Source: CAXSBR01 sp964252015 (GTDB lineage Bacteria; Actinomycetota; Actinomycetes; Mycobacteriales; Jatrophihabitantaceae). Taken from it: 64,000 nucleotides of DNA. Below the pieces are notes generated by a model. That model was not told the origin of the DNA, did not search any database, and saw only the letters and a list, made by a program, of their open reading frames with translations. The DNA lies in assembly GCA_964252015.1 (NCBI GenBank), contig CAXULW010000014.1, forward strand, positions 31,313-95,312, read 5' to 3'. Each line of letters begins with the position of its first letter. Position 1 is the stretch's first letter. Of this stretch, positions 1 to 9,269 are shown piece after piece. Position numbers and translations under genes: made by a program.

Positions 1-244
1 GGGACGGCACTGACATCGGGATGCCCGCGGCCACCGCGGCCTGCCGCGCCGGCATCTGCCCGGCACCCGCTTGCAGCACCTGACCCAGGATCACGTAATC
101 GACCTGCTCGGGGGCGACCCCGGAACGTTCCAACGCCGCCTTGATCGCGACCGCGCCGAGGTCGGTGGCCGAGAAGTCCTTCAACGATCCGAGCAGGCGC
201 CCCATCGGGGTACGCGCCCCGTTGACGATCACCGTTCCCGCCAT
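1..244 (-). CDS. Acetyl-CoA C-acetyltransferase (thiolase), N-terminal part only
   Basis: This is the first 81 codons of a thiolase that runs off the left edge of the window. The visible N-terminus (MAGTVIVNGARTPMGRLLGS, then a DYVILGQVLQAG segment) is typical of acetoacetyl-CoA thiolases, which condense or cleave acetyl-CoA units in the cytoplasm. The nucleophilic Cys near residue 90 lies outside the window. An AGGTGGAGGT Shine-Dalgarno stretch lies just upstream of the ATG. The gene is divergent from a methylmalonyl-CoA epimerase gene, a neighbour pair also seen in Streptomyces. The family call is firm; substrate preference is inferred. Confidence 0.9.
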   Translation of the reverse strand, partial: MAGTVIVNGARTPMGRLLGSLKDFSATDLGAVAIKAALERSGVAPEQVDYVILGQVLQAGAGQMPARQAAVAAGIPMSVPS

Positions 245-391
245 AGCGACCTCCACCTGAGTCCGGCCTGAGGGCGACATTGCCCTCGCCGGGCCAGACT
301 ATCTTCGACCCCGGGTAAGCGGCAGCACACCGACCGCACCGCACCGCAGCAACGAACCATGACAACGCGTCACGAGAGCGAGGAGCGGGCG

Positions 392-805
392 ATGTTCCGC
401 GCGATCGACCACGTCGGGATAGCCGTCGCTGATCTCGACGCCGCCCTGGAGTTCTACGCGACCACCTTCGACATCCACAGCGTGCACATCGAGACCAACG
501 CAGACCAAGGCGTGCGCGAGGCCATGCTCGTCGTGGGCGACGGCACCACGCGCCTGCAGCTATTGGCTCCGCTGAGCGCGGACTCCCCCATCGCCCGCTT
601 CCTGGACCGTTCCGGCCCGGGCATCCAGCAGCTGGCCTACACCGTGGACGACGTCGAGGCCGTCGCCGACGAGCTGCGGGCCAAGGGCCTGCGCCTGCTT
701 TACGACGCGCCCCGCCGGGGTACCGCTGGTTCCCGGGTGAACTTCGTCCATCCCAAGGACGCCGGCGGCGTGTTGGTCGAGCTGGTCGAACCGGCCCCGG
801 CCTGA
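392..805 (+). CDS. mce: Methylmalonyl-CoA epimerase
   Basis: A 137-residue VOC/glyoxalase-fold protein that interconverts (2R)- and (2S)-methylmalonyl-CoA in propionate metabolism. It begins MFRAIDHVGIAVADLDAAL, where the HVGIAV His is a metal ligand, and it ends near VLVELVEP with the conserved Glu ligand. Length fits the family. The ATG at 392 is preferred over one at 359 because GAGGAG sits 6 nt upstream of it. The divergent thiolase and downstream coiled-coil gene reproduce the order I recall around Streptomyces scy/filP. Confidence 0.93.
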   Translation: MFRAIDHVGIAVADLDAALEFYATTFDIHSVHIETNADQGVREAMLVVGDGTTRLQLLAPLSADSPIARFLDRSGPGIQQLAYTVDDVEAVADELRAKGLRLLYDAPRRGTAGSRVNFVHPKDAGGVLVELVEPAPA

Positions 806-912
806 TCCCGGCCTGTGCTGCCGGCCGACCCGGCCGGCCGGGTCACTCGACACCGCAACCGGGGAGTCCCGCGTTCACTGTGCGGCACCGCGAACATGCA
901 ACCATCGACGTC

Positions 913-2421
913 ATGACCGATCACACCTCCGAGCTGTTTCCGATGATGGCCGAAGGCGGCCGCGACTTCGAGGTGTCCCTGCGCGGGTACGACAAGCGTC
1001 AGGTCGACGCCTACGTCGCCCGGACTGAGGCCGAGCTGGTCGCCGTCACCGCGGAACGCGATTCCGCGGCCTCGCGCAGCGCCGACCTGGCCGCCCAACT
1101 GGCCAATTCACACGCTCAGATCGAGTCGCTGCGGCACAACCTGAGCGAGAGCTCGGCCGCGATAACCCCGGACAACGTCGACGCCCGCATGCGGTCCCGG
1201 GTCGAGCTCGCGTTCGCCCAGTCCCAGGGCATCCGCAACCAGGCCCTGGACGCGGCCGAGGAGATGCGCCGCCTGGCCGAGGCCGAGGCGAGCGAGCTGC
1301 GGCGAGCCGCGTCCGCGGACGCCGAGCGCATGCACGACCAGGCTCGAGCCGACCTCAAACGCGTCACCGACGCCGGGCGTCAGCGCCAGCGCGACGCCGA
1401 CGCCGCCCTCAGCGAAGCCCGGGCGCAAGCGACCGAACTGCTCAACTCAGCCCGCGCCGAGGCCGACCGGTTGCTGCTCCAGGTGCGAACCGAGAACGAG
1501 ACCTCCACGGCGCAGGCCCGGGCGCTGCGTGAACGCCTGGACGCCAACGCCATCGCGGCCCGGGTCGAGGCGGCCGAGGACTTCGAGATCGCCTTGCGGA
1601 TCCGGCGCACGGAGGAGCAGCGGGCCGACGCCGAACGGCATGCGGCCGCCGTCGCAGAAGCCGACCGGTTGGTGACCGCGGCCCAGGCCGAGGCTCATCG
1701 TCTGGTCCCCGAGGCGCAGGCCTACGCCGACCGCGTACAGCTGGAGTCCAGCACGGAGGCCACGCGTCTGGTCACCGAGGCCCAGGCCGAGGCCGACCGG
1801 CTGGTCACGGAGGCCACCGCCGAGGCCAACCGCCTGGTCGCCGAGGCTCAGGCCGAGGCCGACCGGTTGGTCACCGAGGCCACCGCCGAATCCGTTCGCC
1901 TCGTCGAGGAGGCCACAGCCGATGCGCATAGCCGGGTGACCCAGGCTCAGGCTCACGCCGACGAGATCACCGCGACCGGGCAGGCCAAGGTGGCCAGGCT
2001 GACCGACCTGCGCGACCGCGTCCACGCAGACCTGAGCGACGTCCAGGCCCGGATAGCGCAGGTGCTCCAGGCGTCCACCGAGCTGGCGCGCGACCACGTC
2101 GAACGCGGCGGTGGCTCAGGCGGCGCCACGGCCCTCGACCCTCGCGACACGACTGTCCCCGAGGCGGGTGATGAAATGGGCGTCGCGAACGGCGGCGGCC
2201 ACCCGACCGAGCTGGTGCGGGACGCCCCCGGCGCGGAGGTCCGCACCGCATCGGCGCCCGACGACGCCGTCATCGTCCCGGAGCCGGAACAACCCCCGGA
2301 GCCGGAACAACCCCCGGAGCCCGCGAGGTCGGCGGCGGACCAGCGTGCCTCCGAACGCGGTCCGGGCCAGCGCGGGGCCCGCCCGGTCGGCCGCGGCCAG
2401 GGTCGCAACCGCCCCCGCTGA
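913..2421 (+). CDS. DivIVA-like coiled-coil polarity protein (Scy/FilP-like)
   Basis: A 502-residue cytoplasmic coiled-coil protein. Residues about 10-45 (FEVSLRGYDKRQVDAYVART) resemble the N-terminal DivIVA motif. The centre (about 60-400) is almost pure Ala/Glu/Arg coiled coil, with repeated units such as EAQAEADRLVTEATAEANRL between about 270 and 350. The C-terminus is Pro/Glu-rich with a duplicated PEPEQP segment, then basic. Such proteins organise polar growth and cell shape in actinobacteria. The ATG at 913 (MTDHTSELFP) is preferred over a GTG at 880. Placement next to mce and thiolase matches Streptomyces scy/filP, so orthology is likely but inferred. Confidence 0.75.
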   Translation: MTDHTSELFPMMAEGGRDFEVSLRGYDKRQVDAYVARTEAELVAVTAERDSAASRSADLAAQLANSHAQIESLRHNLSESSAAITPDNVDARMRSRVELAFAQSQGIRNQALDAAEEMRRLAEAEASELRRAASADAERMHDQARADLKRVTDAGRQRQRDADAALSEARAQATELLNSARAEADRLLLQVRTENETSTAQARALRERLDANAIAARVEAAEDFEIALRIRRTEEQRADAERHAAAVAEADRLVTAAQAEAHRLVPEAQAYADRVQLESSTEATRLVTEAQAEADRLVTEATAEANRLVAEAQAEADRLVTEATAESVRLVEEATADAHSRVTQAQAHADEITATGQAKVARLTDLRDRVHADLSDVQARIAQVLQASTELARDHVERGGGSGGATALDPRDTTVPEAGDEMGVANGGGHPTELVRDAPGAEVRTASAPDDAVIVPEPEQPPEPEQPPEPARSAADQRASERGPGQRGARPVGRGQGRNRPR

Positions 2422-2588
2422 CGTGCATCGGCCGGACCGGGTGAGTCCCCGCTAAGGCCACCTCACTCGGGGCGGTAGCTCCAGAAACCGGAGCCGCCAC
2501 GAGGTTTGCCGCCGAGCCGGTCGGATATGCCCACGCTGAACCCGTACGCACCACCACCGGGAGAATCGGCCTCGAAGGGGGTACTGCT

Positions 2589-2921
2589 GTGGGCGGGTAC
2601 GACGTATCACCGGCCGAACTACAAGCCACCCGAGGCTTTGTGGACCGCGTGGCCAACGACGTCATCGACGAGGTCGCAAACGCTCGGGATGAGCGTCGAC
2701 CATCTACTCGGCGGGGGCTGAACCGGCCAGGCCGCGACCGACTTCCCGAAATGGAGACGTGGGCTGACGCGATCGAGGGCCGCGAGGACATCGGCTTCGA
2801 GCCCGGCCACGAGGAGACGCTGTCTCAATTCGTGTTCGAGACGGCAAACCCATGCCTGGCCGAAGATCTGACCGACCGTTCCGCGCTGAGCTGGATCGAA
2901 CGTTTCACCTCGTCGCCGTGA
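2589..2921 (+). CDS. Hypothetical protein, possibly a degenerate WXG100-like fragment
   Basis: A 110-residue frame from a GTG. The opening (MGGYDVSPAELQATRGFVDR) resembles the start of ESX/WXG100-type secreted proteins, but no central WXG motif follows and the rest is not recognisable. Its TGA overlaps the GTG of the next gene (GTGA), which suggests translational coupling. Because the next gene is frameshifted, this one may be decayed as well. No function is assigned. Confidence 0.3.
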   Translation: MGGYDVSPAELQATRGFVDRVANDVIDEVANARDERRPSTRRGLNRPGRDRLPEMETWADAIEGREDIGFEPGHEETLSQFVFETANPCLAEDLTDRSALSWIERFTSSP

Positions 2922-3299
2922 ACCTGGATCTCACCGGTCAGTCCGTCCATTCCATCACGCTGGACTATGCCGTCAGCTTGCTGCTGGACGGCGGCGTGGA
3001 CATCCGGATAGAGAGCGCGTTCTCGCTGCGCAACCCGAGCGGCCACGTGGCGGCAATTGATCCCGGTGAGCTCGGCCCGGGCTTGGATTACATCGTCGTG
3101 GTCCTCCACCACACCATCACGGGGGCGGTGGCTCGGGACAACGGCACCCTGATGCTCGACTTCGACAACGGTGCTCGCATCGACGTGGCCCCCGACGAGG
3201 CCTACGAGGCGTGGACGTTGGCGGGGCCCCGGGGTTTGGAAGGTCGTCGCTCTACCGGGCGGTGAGCTCGCGATTTGGAGCCCGGACGGCCACGCCTGA
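2918..3299 (+). pseudogene. DUF6188-family protein, frameshifted near its C-terminus
   Basis: From the GTG at 2918 the frame reads MNLDLTGQSVHSITLDYAV through an IESAFSLRNPSG segment to YEAWTLAGPR, a close fit to DUF6188, a small family of unknown function. After AGPR, in the GGGGCCCCGGGG tract around 3222-3233, the original frame goes to GLEGRRSTGR and stops at 3265. One base over, it continues as VWKVVALPGGELAIWSPDGH to a TGA at 3297-3299, the expected family ending. This is either a one-base indel in the genome or a homopolymer sequencing error. Confidence 0.7.
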
Positions 3300-3316
3300 G
3301 CGGCCCCGATCGTGAA

Positions 3317-3346
3317 GCGTTTTCGTCGCCCTAGCGCCGAAAACGC
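3317..3346. terminator. Hairpin between the convergent DUF6188 and valS genes
   Basis: A perfect 9-bp inverted repeat, GCGTTTTCG and CGAAAACGC, encloses a 12-base loop. It lies between two convergent genes, so it could end transcription from both sides, although no clear U-run follows. Confidence 0.5.
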
Positions 3347-3362
3347 ACCACCGTCGCGGCGT

Positions 3363-5990
3363 CTAGGCGTTGGGAAGCCCGGCCAGGCCGGCGTCGATGC
3401 GGTCGATCTCGGCCTCGGCCGTTGCCAGGCGGGTGCGGATTCCGGCCACGATGTGATCCGGCGCCTTGGCCAGGAAGGCCTCGTTACCGAGCTTCTTGCG
3501 GGCCTGGTCCTGCTCCCTGACCGCCACGGCGCGGTCCTTAGCCAGCCGAGCCCGCTCCGCGGCCGCGTCGATCGTGCCCGACGTGTCCAGCGCGACCTCG
3601 ACTCCCCCGCCGGACGTGGTCAGCGTCGCCGTCGGCACGAATTCGGCGCCCGGTTCGGCCAGGCGTAGCAGGGCGCGAACGGACGCCTCCCGGTCGGCGG
3701 CCAGCCCGGTCAGCCGGGCCGGCACGCGCTGGCCCGGACGCAGGCCCTGCTCGGACTGGAACCGGCGCACCTCGGTGACGACGGCACGTACCTGGTCGAT
3801 GCCGGCCTCGGCCGCAGGGGCGCGGCGGGCCGGATCCGGCGTGGGCCACGGCGCGATCACCACGGATTCCCCACCGGTGAGCTCCGTCCACAACACCTCG
3901 GTGATGAACGGCATCACCGGATGCAGCAGGCGGAGCAGCGCGTCCAGCACTTCGCCCAGCACGCGGCGGGTCACCGTGGCCGCCTCGGCGTCCGGGCCGT
4001 TGAGGTTGGCCTTGGCCAGCTCGACGTACCAGTCACACACCTCGTCCCAGGCGAAGTGCCACAGCAGGTCCGCAGCCTTGGCGAACTCGTACTGCTCGTA
4101 GAAGCCGTCGACCTGGGCGATGACGGTCTGCAACCGGGACACGATCCAGGCGTCGGCGCCGGTCAGTGCGGCGGGCAGGTCACCGTCCACGCGGGCGCCG
4201 TTGAGCAGGGCGAACCGGGTGGCGTTCCACAGCTTGGTGCAGAAGTTGCGCGCGGACTGGACGTTCTCGTCGCCCATCGGCAGGTCGGCGCCCGGGTTGG
4301 CGGCACGGACGAACGCGAACCGCATGGCGTCGGTGCCGTAGGTGTCCATCCACTCGATCGGATCGACGCCGTTGCCGCGTGATTTCGACATCTTGCGCCC
4401 GAACTCGTCGCGCACGATGCCGTGCAGGGCGATGGTGTGGAACGGAGCCACGCCGTCCATCGCGTAGACGCCGAACATCATCATCCGCACAACCCAGAAG
4501 AACAGGATGTCGTAGCCGGTTACCAGCACCGTGTTCGGATAGAACGTGTCCAGATCCTCGGTCTTCTCCGGCCAGCCCAGCGTGGAGAACGGCCAGAGCC
4601 CGGAGGAGAACCAGGTGTCCAGCACGTCCTCGTCCTGGGTCCACCCCGCGGGCGGCTCCTCGCCCGGGCCCAGGCACACCATCTGGGCGGCGTCGGGTGA
4701 ATACCAGACCGGGATCCGGTGCCCCCACCACAGCTGGCGGCTGATGCACCAGTCGTGCAGGTGGTCGACCCAGTCGAAGTAGCGCGGCACCATCGACGGC
4801 GGACTGATCGCGACCTCGCCCGACCGCACCGCGTCGCCGGCCGCCTGGGCCAGCGGCGCGACCTTGACGAACCATTGCAGGGACAGCCGCGGTTCGATGG
4901 GCTCCCGCGAACGCTCCGAGTGCCCGACCGAGTGCACGTACGGACGCTTTTCCGCCACGATTCGCCCTTGCCCACGCAGCTTCTCGCGCACGGCCACCCG
5001 GGCATCGAAACGGTCGAGGCCGTCGAACTCGGTGCCGGTGCCGGCCACCCGGCCTTGGGAGTCCATCATCGTGATCATCGGTAGGCCGTGCCGCTGACCG
5101 ATGGCGAAGTCGTTGGGGTCGTGGGCCGGGGTGACCTTGACCGCGCCCGTGCCGAACGCGGGATCGACGTGAGCGTCGGCGATCACCGGGATCATCCGGC
5201 CGGTCAGGGGCAGCTCGATCTCAGTGCCGACCAGGTCGCGGTACCGCTCGTCGTCGGGATGGACTGCCACCGCGGTGTCGCCCAGCATCGTCTCCACCCG
5301 GGTGGTAGCCACCACGATCGAGGGCCCATCGTCCGCGCCGTAGCGCATGGAGACCAGCTCGCCCTCGACGTCACGGTGCTGGACCTCCGCGTCGGACAAC
5401 ACCGACCGCAGCACCGGTGACCAGTTCACCAGCCGTTCGGCCCGATAGATCAGGCCGTCGTCGTAGAGCCGTTTGAAGATCGTCTGCACCGCCCGGGACA
5501 GGCCCTCGTCGAGGGTGAAGCGCTCCCGCGTCCAGTCGACGCTGTCGCCCAGGCGGCGCATCTGGGTGAGGATGGCCCCGCCGTACTCCTGCTTCCATTG
5601 CCAGACCCGGGCGATGAACGCCTCCCGGCCGAGCTCGCGGCGGGACGTGCCCTCGGCGATCAGCGCCTTCTCGACCAGCGCGTGCACGGCGATGCTGGCG
5701 TGGTCCATGCCCGGCAGCCACAGGGTGTTGCGTCCCTGCATCCGCGCCCGGCGCACCAGGGCATCCATCAGCGTGTGCTCGAACGCGTGGCCGACGTGCA
5801 GATTGCCCGTGACGTTCGGCGGCGGGATGACGATGCAGTACGGCTCTTTGGTACTCGTGGCGGCCGCGGTGAAGTAGCCGCGCGCTTCCCACCGGTCGTA
5901 CAGCCCGGCCTCGACCGCACCCGGCTGGTACTGGGTGGGCAGCGCGGTCTTCGGCCCATCGGTCACGGGCTGGTCGGTGGTCGTCACCAC
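3363..5990 (-). CDS. valS: Valyl-tRNA synthetase
   Basis: An 875-residue class I aminoacyl-tRNA synthetase that charges tRNA-Val with valine in the cytoplasm. The HIGH-type motif is NLHVGH at about residue 62 and the KMSKS motif is intact in GRKMSKSRGNGVDP at about 535. A CP1 editing domain lies between, with an anticodon-binding domain and C-terminal tRNA-binding coiled coil (KDRAVAVREQDQARKKL) after. It is full length. The next gene upstream on this strand is clpX, 250 bp away, as in mycobacteria. Confidence 0.98.
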   Translation of the reverse strand: MVTTTDQPVTDGPKTALPTQYQPGAVEAGLYDRWEARGYFTAAATSTKEPYCIVIPPPNVTGNLHVGHAFEHTLMDALVRRARMQGRNTLWLPGMDHASIAVHALVEKALIAEGTSRRELGREAFIARVWQWKQEYGGAILTQMRRLGDSVDWTRERFTLDEGLSRAVQTIFKRLYDDGLIYRAERLVNWSPVLRSVLSDAEVQHRDVEGELVSMRYGADDGPSIVVATTRVETMLGDTAVAVHPDDERYRDLVGTEIELPLTGRMIPVIADAHVDPAFGTGAVKVTPAHDPNDFAIGQRHGLPMITMMDSQGRVAGTGTEFDGLDRFDARVAVREKLRGQGRIVAEKRPYVHSVGHSERSREPIEPRLSLQWFVKVAPLAQAAGDAVRSGEVAISPPSMVPRYFDWVDHLHDWCISRQLWWGHRIPVWYSPDAAQMVCLGPGEEPPAGWTQDEDVLDTWFSSGLWPFSTLGWPEKTEDLDTFYPNTVLVTGYDILFFWVVRMMMFGVYAMDGVAPFHTIALHGIVRDEFGRKMSKSRGNGVDPIEWMDTYGTDAMRFAFVRAANPGADLPMGDENVQSARNFCTKLWNATRFALLNGARVDGDLPAALTGADAWIVSRLQTVIAQVDGFYEQYEFAKAADLLWHFAWDEVCDWYVELAKANLNGPDAEAATVTRRVLGEVLDALLRLLHPVMPFITEVLWTELTGGESVVIAPWPTPDPARRAPAAEAGIDQVRAVVTEVRRFQSEQGLRPGQRVPARLTGLAADREASVRALLRLAEPGAEFVPTATLTTSGGGVEVALDTSGTIDAAAERARLAKDRAVAVREQDQARKKLGNEAFLAKAPDHIVAGIRTRLATAEAEIDRIDAGLAGLPNA

Positions 5991-6240
5991 CCGATTCTAC
6001 GAACGCGGGCGTCGCGGTTTACCCCAGCCTTGGCCGTATAGCAGTCGCATCGACGGCATGTCGGCGGAGTCGCCCCCGGCGGACCTCGTTGTCGACAACG
6101 GCGCGCGGCGCCACCGACAGCAGGTCGTCGCGGCTATCCACACCCTCCGCGCGGGACGCGTTGGCCGCGCTGCAGTCCGACACGCCGAGCGTTTGACTGC
6201 ACGAAGGCCAACGCTGGACGGTCTGCCGCGGGTGGTGAGA

Positions 6241-7524
6241 TCAGGCCGACTTCTCGCGGCGCTCGCGCTTGACGACCGGTACTTCGCGGGGCACCAGGGT
6301 CGGGTAGACGTTGTCCAGCACGACCGGCCCGGTGATGACGACGCGGGCCACGTCCTCGCGGGAGGGCACCTCGTACATCGTCGACAGCAGGACCTCTTCG
6401 AGGATCGCGCGCAGGCCCCGGGCGCCGGTGCCGCGCAGGACGGCCTGGTCGGCGATGGCTTCCAGGGCGTCGTCGGTGAACTCGAGTTCGACGTTGTCCA
6501 GTTCGTACAGCTTGGCGTACTGCTTGACCAGCGCGTTGCGCGGCTCGGTCAGGATCTGCACCAGCGCGGCCTGGTCGAGCGGGCGGACGGAGGTGATCAC
6601 CGGGAGCCGGCCGATGAACTCGGGGATGAGCCCGAACTTCATCAGGTCCTCGGGCATGACCTTGGCGAAGATGTCCTCGGCGTCGCGTTGCGCCTTGGTG
6701 CGCAGCTCGGCGCCGAAGCCGAGGCCCTTCTTGCCCACCCGGCTCTCGATGATCTGATCCAGCCCGGCGAACGCACCGCCGACGATGAACAGCACGTTGG
6801 TCGTGTCGATCTGGATGAACTCCTGGTGCGGGTGCTTGCGGCCACCCTGCGGCGGCACCGAGGCCTGGGTGCCCTCCAGGATCTTCAGCAGCGCCTGCTG
6901 GACGCCCTCACCGGACACGTCGCGGGTGATCGACGGGTTCTCCGCCTTGCGGGCGATCTTGTCGACCTCGTCGATGTAGATGATGCCGGTCTCGGCCCGC
7001 TTGACGTCGTAGTCGGCGGCCTGGATCAGCTTGAGCAGGATGTTCTCGACGTCTTCACCGACGTAACCGGCTTCGGTCAGGGCGGTGGCGTCGGCGATCG
7101 CGAACGGGACGTTGAGCATGCGGGCCAGCGTCTGGGCCAGCAGCGTCTTGCCCGAACCGGTCGGGCCGAGCAGCAGGATGTTGGACTTGGCCACCTCGAC
7201 CACGGATTCGGCCGGACGGGGCTTGTCCTCGGACTGCACCCGCTTGTAGTGGTTGTAGACCGCGACGGCGAGGGTCTTCTTGGCCTGGTCCTGGCCCACG
7301 ACGTAGTCGCGGAGGAATTCGTAGATCTCGGTCGGTTTGGGCAGCTCGTCGAAGGTGACCTCGCTGGTTTCCGACAGCTCCTCTTCGATGATTTCGTTGC
7401 ACAGATCGATGCACTCGTCACAGATATATACACCTGGACCCGCGATCAGCTTTTTGACCTGCTTCTGGCTCTTTCCGCAGAATGAGCACTTCAGCAGGTC
7501 GCCGCCGTCACCGACTCGCGCCAC
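6241..7524 (-). CDS. clpX: ATP-dependent Clp protease ATP-binding subunit ClpX
   Basis: A 427-residue AAA+ unfoldase that feeds substrates to ClpP. The N-terminal zinc-binding domain is visible (KCSFCGKSQ and YICDECIDLC), followed by Walker A GPTGSGKT, Walker B IIYIDEVDKI, the substrate loop GYVGED and the ClpP-contacting IGF-type loop region. The start is GTG at 7524 (VARVGDGGDLLKCSF) because AGGAG lies 7 nt upstream and this matches family starts; an upstream in-frame start at 7569 lacks such a site. It lies 278 bp downstream of clpP2 on the same strand. Confidence 0.97.
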   Translation of the reverse strand: MARVGDGGDLLKCSFCGKSQKQVKKLIAGPGVYICDECIDLCNEIIEEELSETSEVTFDELPKPTEIYEFLRDYVVGQDQAKKTLAVAVYNHYKRVQSEDKPRPAESVVEVAKSNILLLGPTGSGKTLLAQTLARMLNVPFAIADATALTEAGYVGEDVENILLKLIQAADYDVKRAETGIIYIDEVDKIARKAENPSITRDVSGEGVQQALLKILEGTQASVPPQGGRKHPHQEFIQIDTTNVLFIVGGAFAGLDQIIESRVGKKGLGFGAELRTKAQRDAEDIFAKVMPEDLMKFGLIPEFIGRLPVITSVRPLDQAALVQILTEPRNALVKQYAKLYELDNVELEFTDDALEAIADQAVLRGTGARGLRAILEEVLLSTMYEVPSREDVARVVITGPVVLDNVYPTLVPREVPVVKRERREKSA

Positions 7525-7716
7525 GAAATGACTCCTGATCCCACCGGCGCGCACGCTCCGGTTCGACAAAGTGGGGTCCGCCGAACGAGCGGACGCCGGA
7601 CGCGCGAGCGCCCCGGCATAGACGCTACCGCGACCACACCGGGTTGGAGCCGAAATTTAACCGTTGCGGCGCGGCGCGGCAATTCGGAAATGACGGGGCC
7701 GGTCGAGATAGGGGGC

Positions 7717-7733
7717 CCCGTCGGCCCGACGGG
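7717..7733. terminator. Hairpin between clpP2 and clpX
   Basis: CCCGTCG-GCC-CGACGGG forms a 7-bp GC-rich stem about 70 bp past the clpP2 stop codon and before clpX. It could attenuate read-through from clpP1P2 into clpX. There is no U-run, so this is only a candidate. Confidence 0.35.
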
Positions 7734-7802
7734 CCGCCACGGCGGCCGACCCGTCCCTCCTGGCGCGGCCGCCCGAGGGGCGCGGCCGACACCCGGTCGG
7801 GC

Positions 7803-8459
7803 TCAGGTCGTGACGAGCTTGCGGGTGCTGATGACCTCGTCGATCATCCCGTACGCCTTGGCCTGCTCCGCGGTGAAGATCTTGTCGCGCTCGACGTCCG
7901 CGCGCACCTGCTCGACGGTCTGCCCGGTGTGGCGGGACAGGACCGACTCCATCAGGTCGCGCATGCGCTGGATCTCGCGGGCCTGAATGTCGAGGTCCGA
8001 GATCTGCTGAGCACCCTCGCTGCCGCCGGAAGGCTGGTGGATGAGCACCCGCGAGTTCTGCAGGGCAAACCGCTTGCCCTTCGTGCCCGCCGCCAACAAC
8101 ACGGCCGCGGCCGACGCGGCCTGGCCCATGCAGTAGGTCTGGACCTCAGGACGCACGAACTGCATCGTGTCGTAGATCGCGGTCAGCGAGGTGAACGAGC
8201 CGCCCGGGGAGTTGATGTAGATGAGGATGTCGCGATCGGGGTCGATCGACTCGAGCACGAGGAGCTGGGCGATGACGTCGTTGGCGACCACGTCGTCGAT
8301 CGGCGCGGCAAGGAAGATGACGCGCTCCTCGAACAGCTTGTTGTACGGGTTGGACTCCTTGACGCCGTAGTTGGTGCGCTCGACGAAGGAGGGCAGAACA
8401 TACCGTGACGACGGCAGGTGCAGGCCGCCATCACCATGCGGGGTGAACAGTTCGCTCAT
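7803..8459 (-). CDS. clpP2: ATP-dependent Clp protease proteolytic subunit ClpP2
   Basis: A 218-residue serine protease subunit of the Clp complex. Catalytic residues are visible: Ser116 in MGQAASAAA, His141 in LIHQPSGG and Asp192 in ERDKIFTAEQ. The oligomerisation handle is intact. It lies 12 bp downstream of clpP1 and shares its operon. In actinobacteria ClpP1 and ClpP2 assemble into a mixed tetradecamer that works with ClpX or ClpC1. Confidence 0.97.
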   Translation of the reverse strand: MSELFTPHGDGGLHLPSSRYVLPSFVERTNYGVKESNPYNKLFEERVIFLAAPIDDVVANDVIAQLLVLESIDPDRDILIYINSPGGSFTSLTAIYDTMQFVRPEVQTYCMGQAASAAAVLLAAGTKGKRFALQNSRVLIHQPSGGSEGAQQISDLDIQAREIQRMRDLMESVLSRHTGQTVEQVRADVERDKIFTAEQAKAYGMIDEVISTRKLVTT

Positions 8460-8471
8460 GGTCAGTCCGTC

Positions 8472-9269
8472 CTATTTCGGTTCGGTCGGGTCGGCCACGG
8501 TCGGGTGCGGCGTGGTGGCCGCCGTCTCGGACGGGTCGGCCGTGGTCTCGGACGGGTCCGGGGAAACGTCAGCCGGGATAACCCCACCCGGCACCTGGTT
8601 GGCCCGGCTCACGATGTGGTCGACGAAGCCGTAGTCGAGGGCCTCCTTGGCCGTGAACCAACGGTCGCGGTCGCTGTCGACGTTGATGCGCTCGATCGAC
8701 TGCCCGGTGTGCTCGGCCGTTATTTCGGCCATTTCCTTCTTGGTCAGGTTCCACTGCTCGGCCTGGATCTTGATGTCCGAGGCCGTTCCGCCGATACCGG
8801 CCGAACCCTGGTGCATGAGGATCCGGGCGTGCGGCAGGGCGTAGCGCTTGCCCTTGGTGCCGGCTGAGAGCAGGAACTGTCCCATCGACGCGGCCAGGCC
8901 CATGGCCCAGGTGGCCACGTCACACTCGATCAGCTCCATCGTGTCGAAGATGGCCATACCGGCCGTCACCGACCCGCCCGGTGAGTTGATGTAGAGGTTG
9001 ATGTCGCGAGTGCTGTCCTCGGCCGAGAGCAGTAGCAGCTGGGCGCAGATCTGGTTGGCGATGGTGTCGTCCACCGGCTGGCCCAGGAAGATGATGCGCT
9101 CGCGCAACAGCCGGTCGTAGACGGAGTCGTTCAGGTTCATGCCACCGCCGGAGGCGCGGTTCTGCAACGGCTCGTTCGGCAACGGCTCGTTCTGCATCGA
9201 CGCGGTCCACATCGACGCGGTCGGGCTGATGTATTGGGCGCGCAACGGCTGCGCGTCGAACTGGCTCAT
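8472..9269 (-). CDS. clpP1: ATP-dependent Clp protease proteolytic subunit ClpP1, extended at both ends
   Basis: A 265-residue ClpP with catalytic Ser128 (MGLAASMG), His153 (LMHQGSAG) and Asp203 (DRDRWF). The usual family start would correspond to Met44 (MNLNDSVYDRLL). The upstream 43 residues, including a doubled NEPLPNEPLQN, and a C-terminal tail of repeated DPSET units are additional. The ATG at 9269 opens the long form; internal initiation at Met44 or propeptide removal is possible. It forms an operon with clpP2. Confidence 0.95.
   Translation of the reverse strand: MSQFDAQPLRAQYISPTASMWTASMQNEPLPNEPLQNRASGGGMNLNDSVYDRLLRERIIFLGQPVDDTIANQICAQLLLLSAEDSTRDINLYINSPGGSVTAGMAIFDTMELIECDVATWAMGLAASMGQFLLSAGTKGKRYALPHARILMHQGSAGIGGTASDIKIQAEQWNLTKKEMAEITAEHTGQSIERINVDSDRDRWFTAKEALDYGFVDHIVSRANQVPGGVIPADVSPDPSETTADPSETAATTPHPTVADPTEPK

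Noticed and set aside
6088..6099. GTTGTCGACAAC palindrome between valS and clpX
   Set aside because: A 12-bp palindrome with no second copy or clear promoter beside it; could be chance.
5935..7485. Long open frame antisense to clpX
   Set aside because: It mirrors clpX codon periodicity in GC-rich DNA, has no recognisable domain and overlaps a certain gene entirely.
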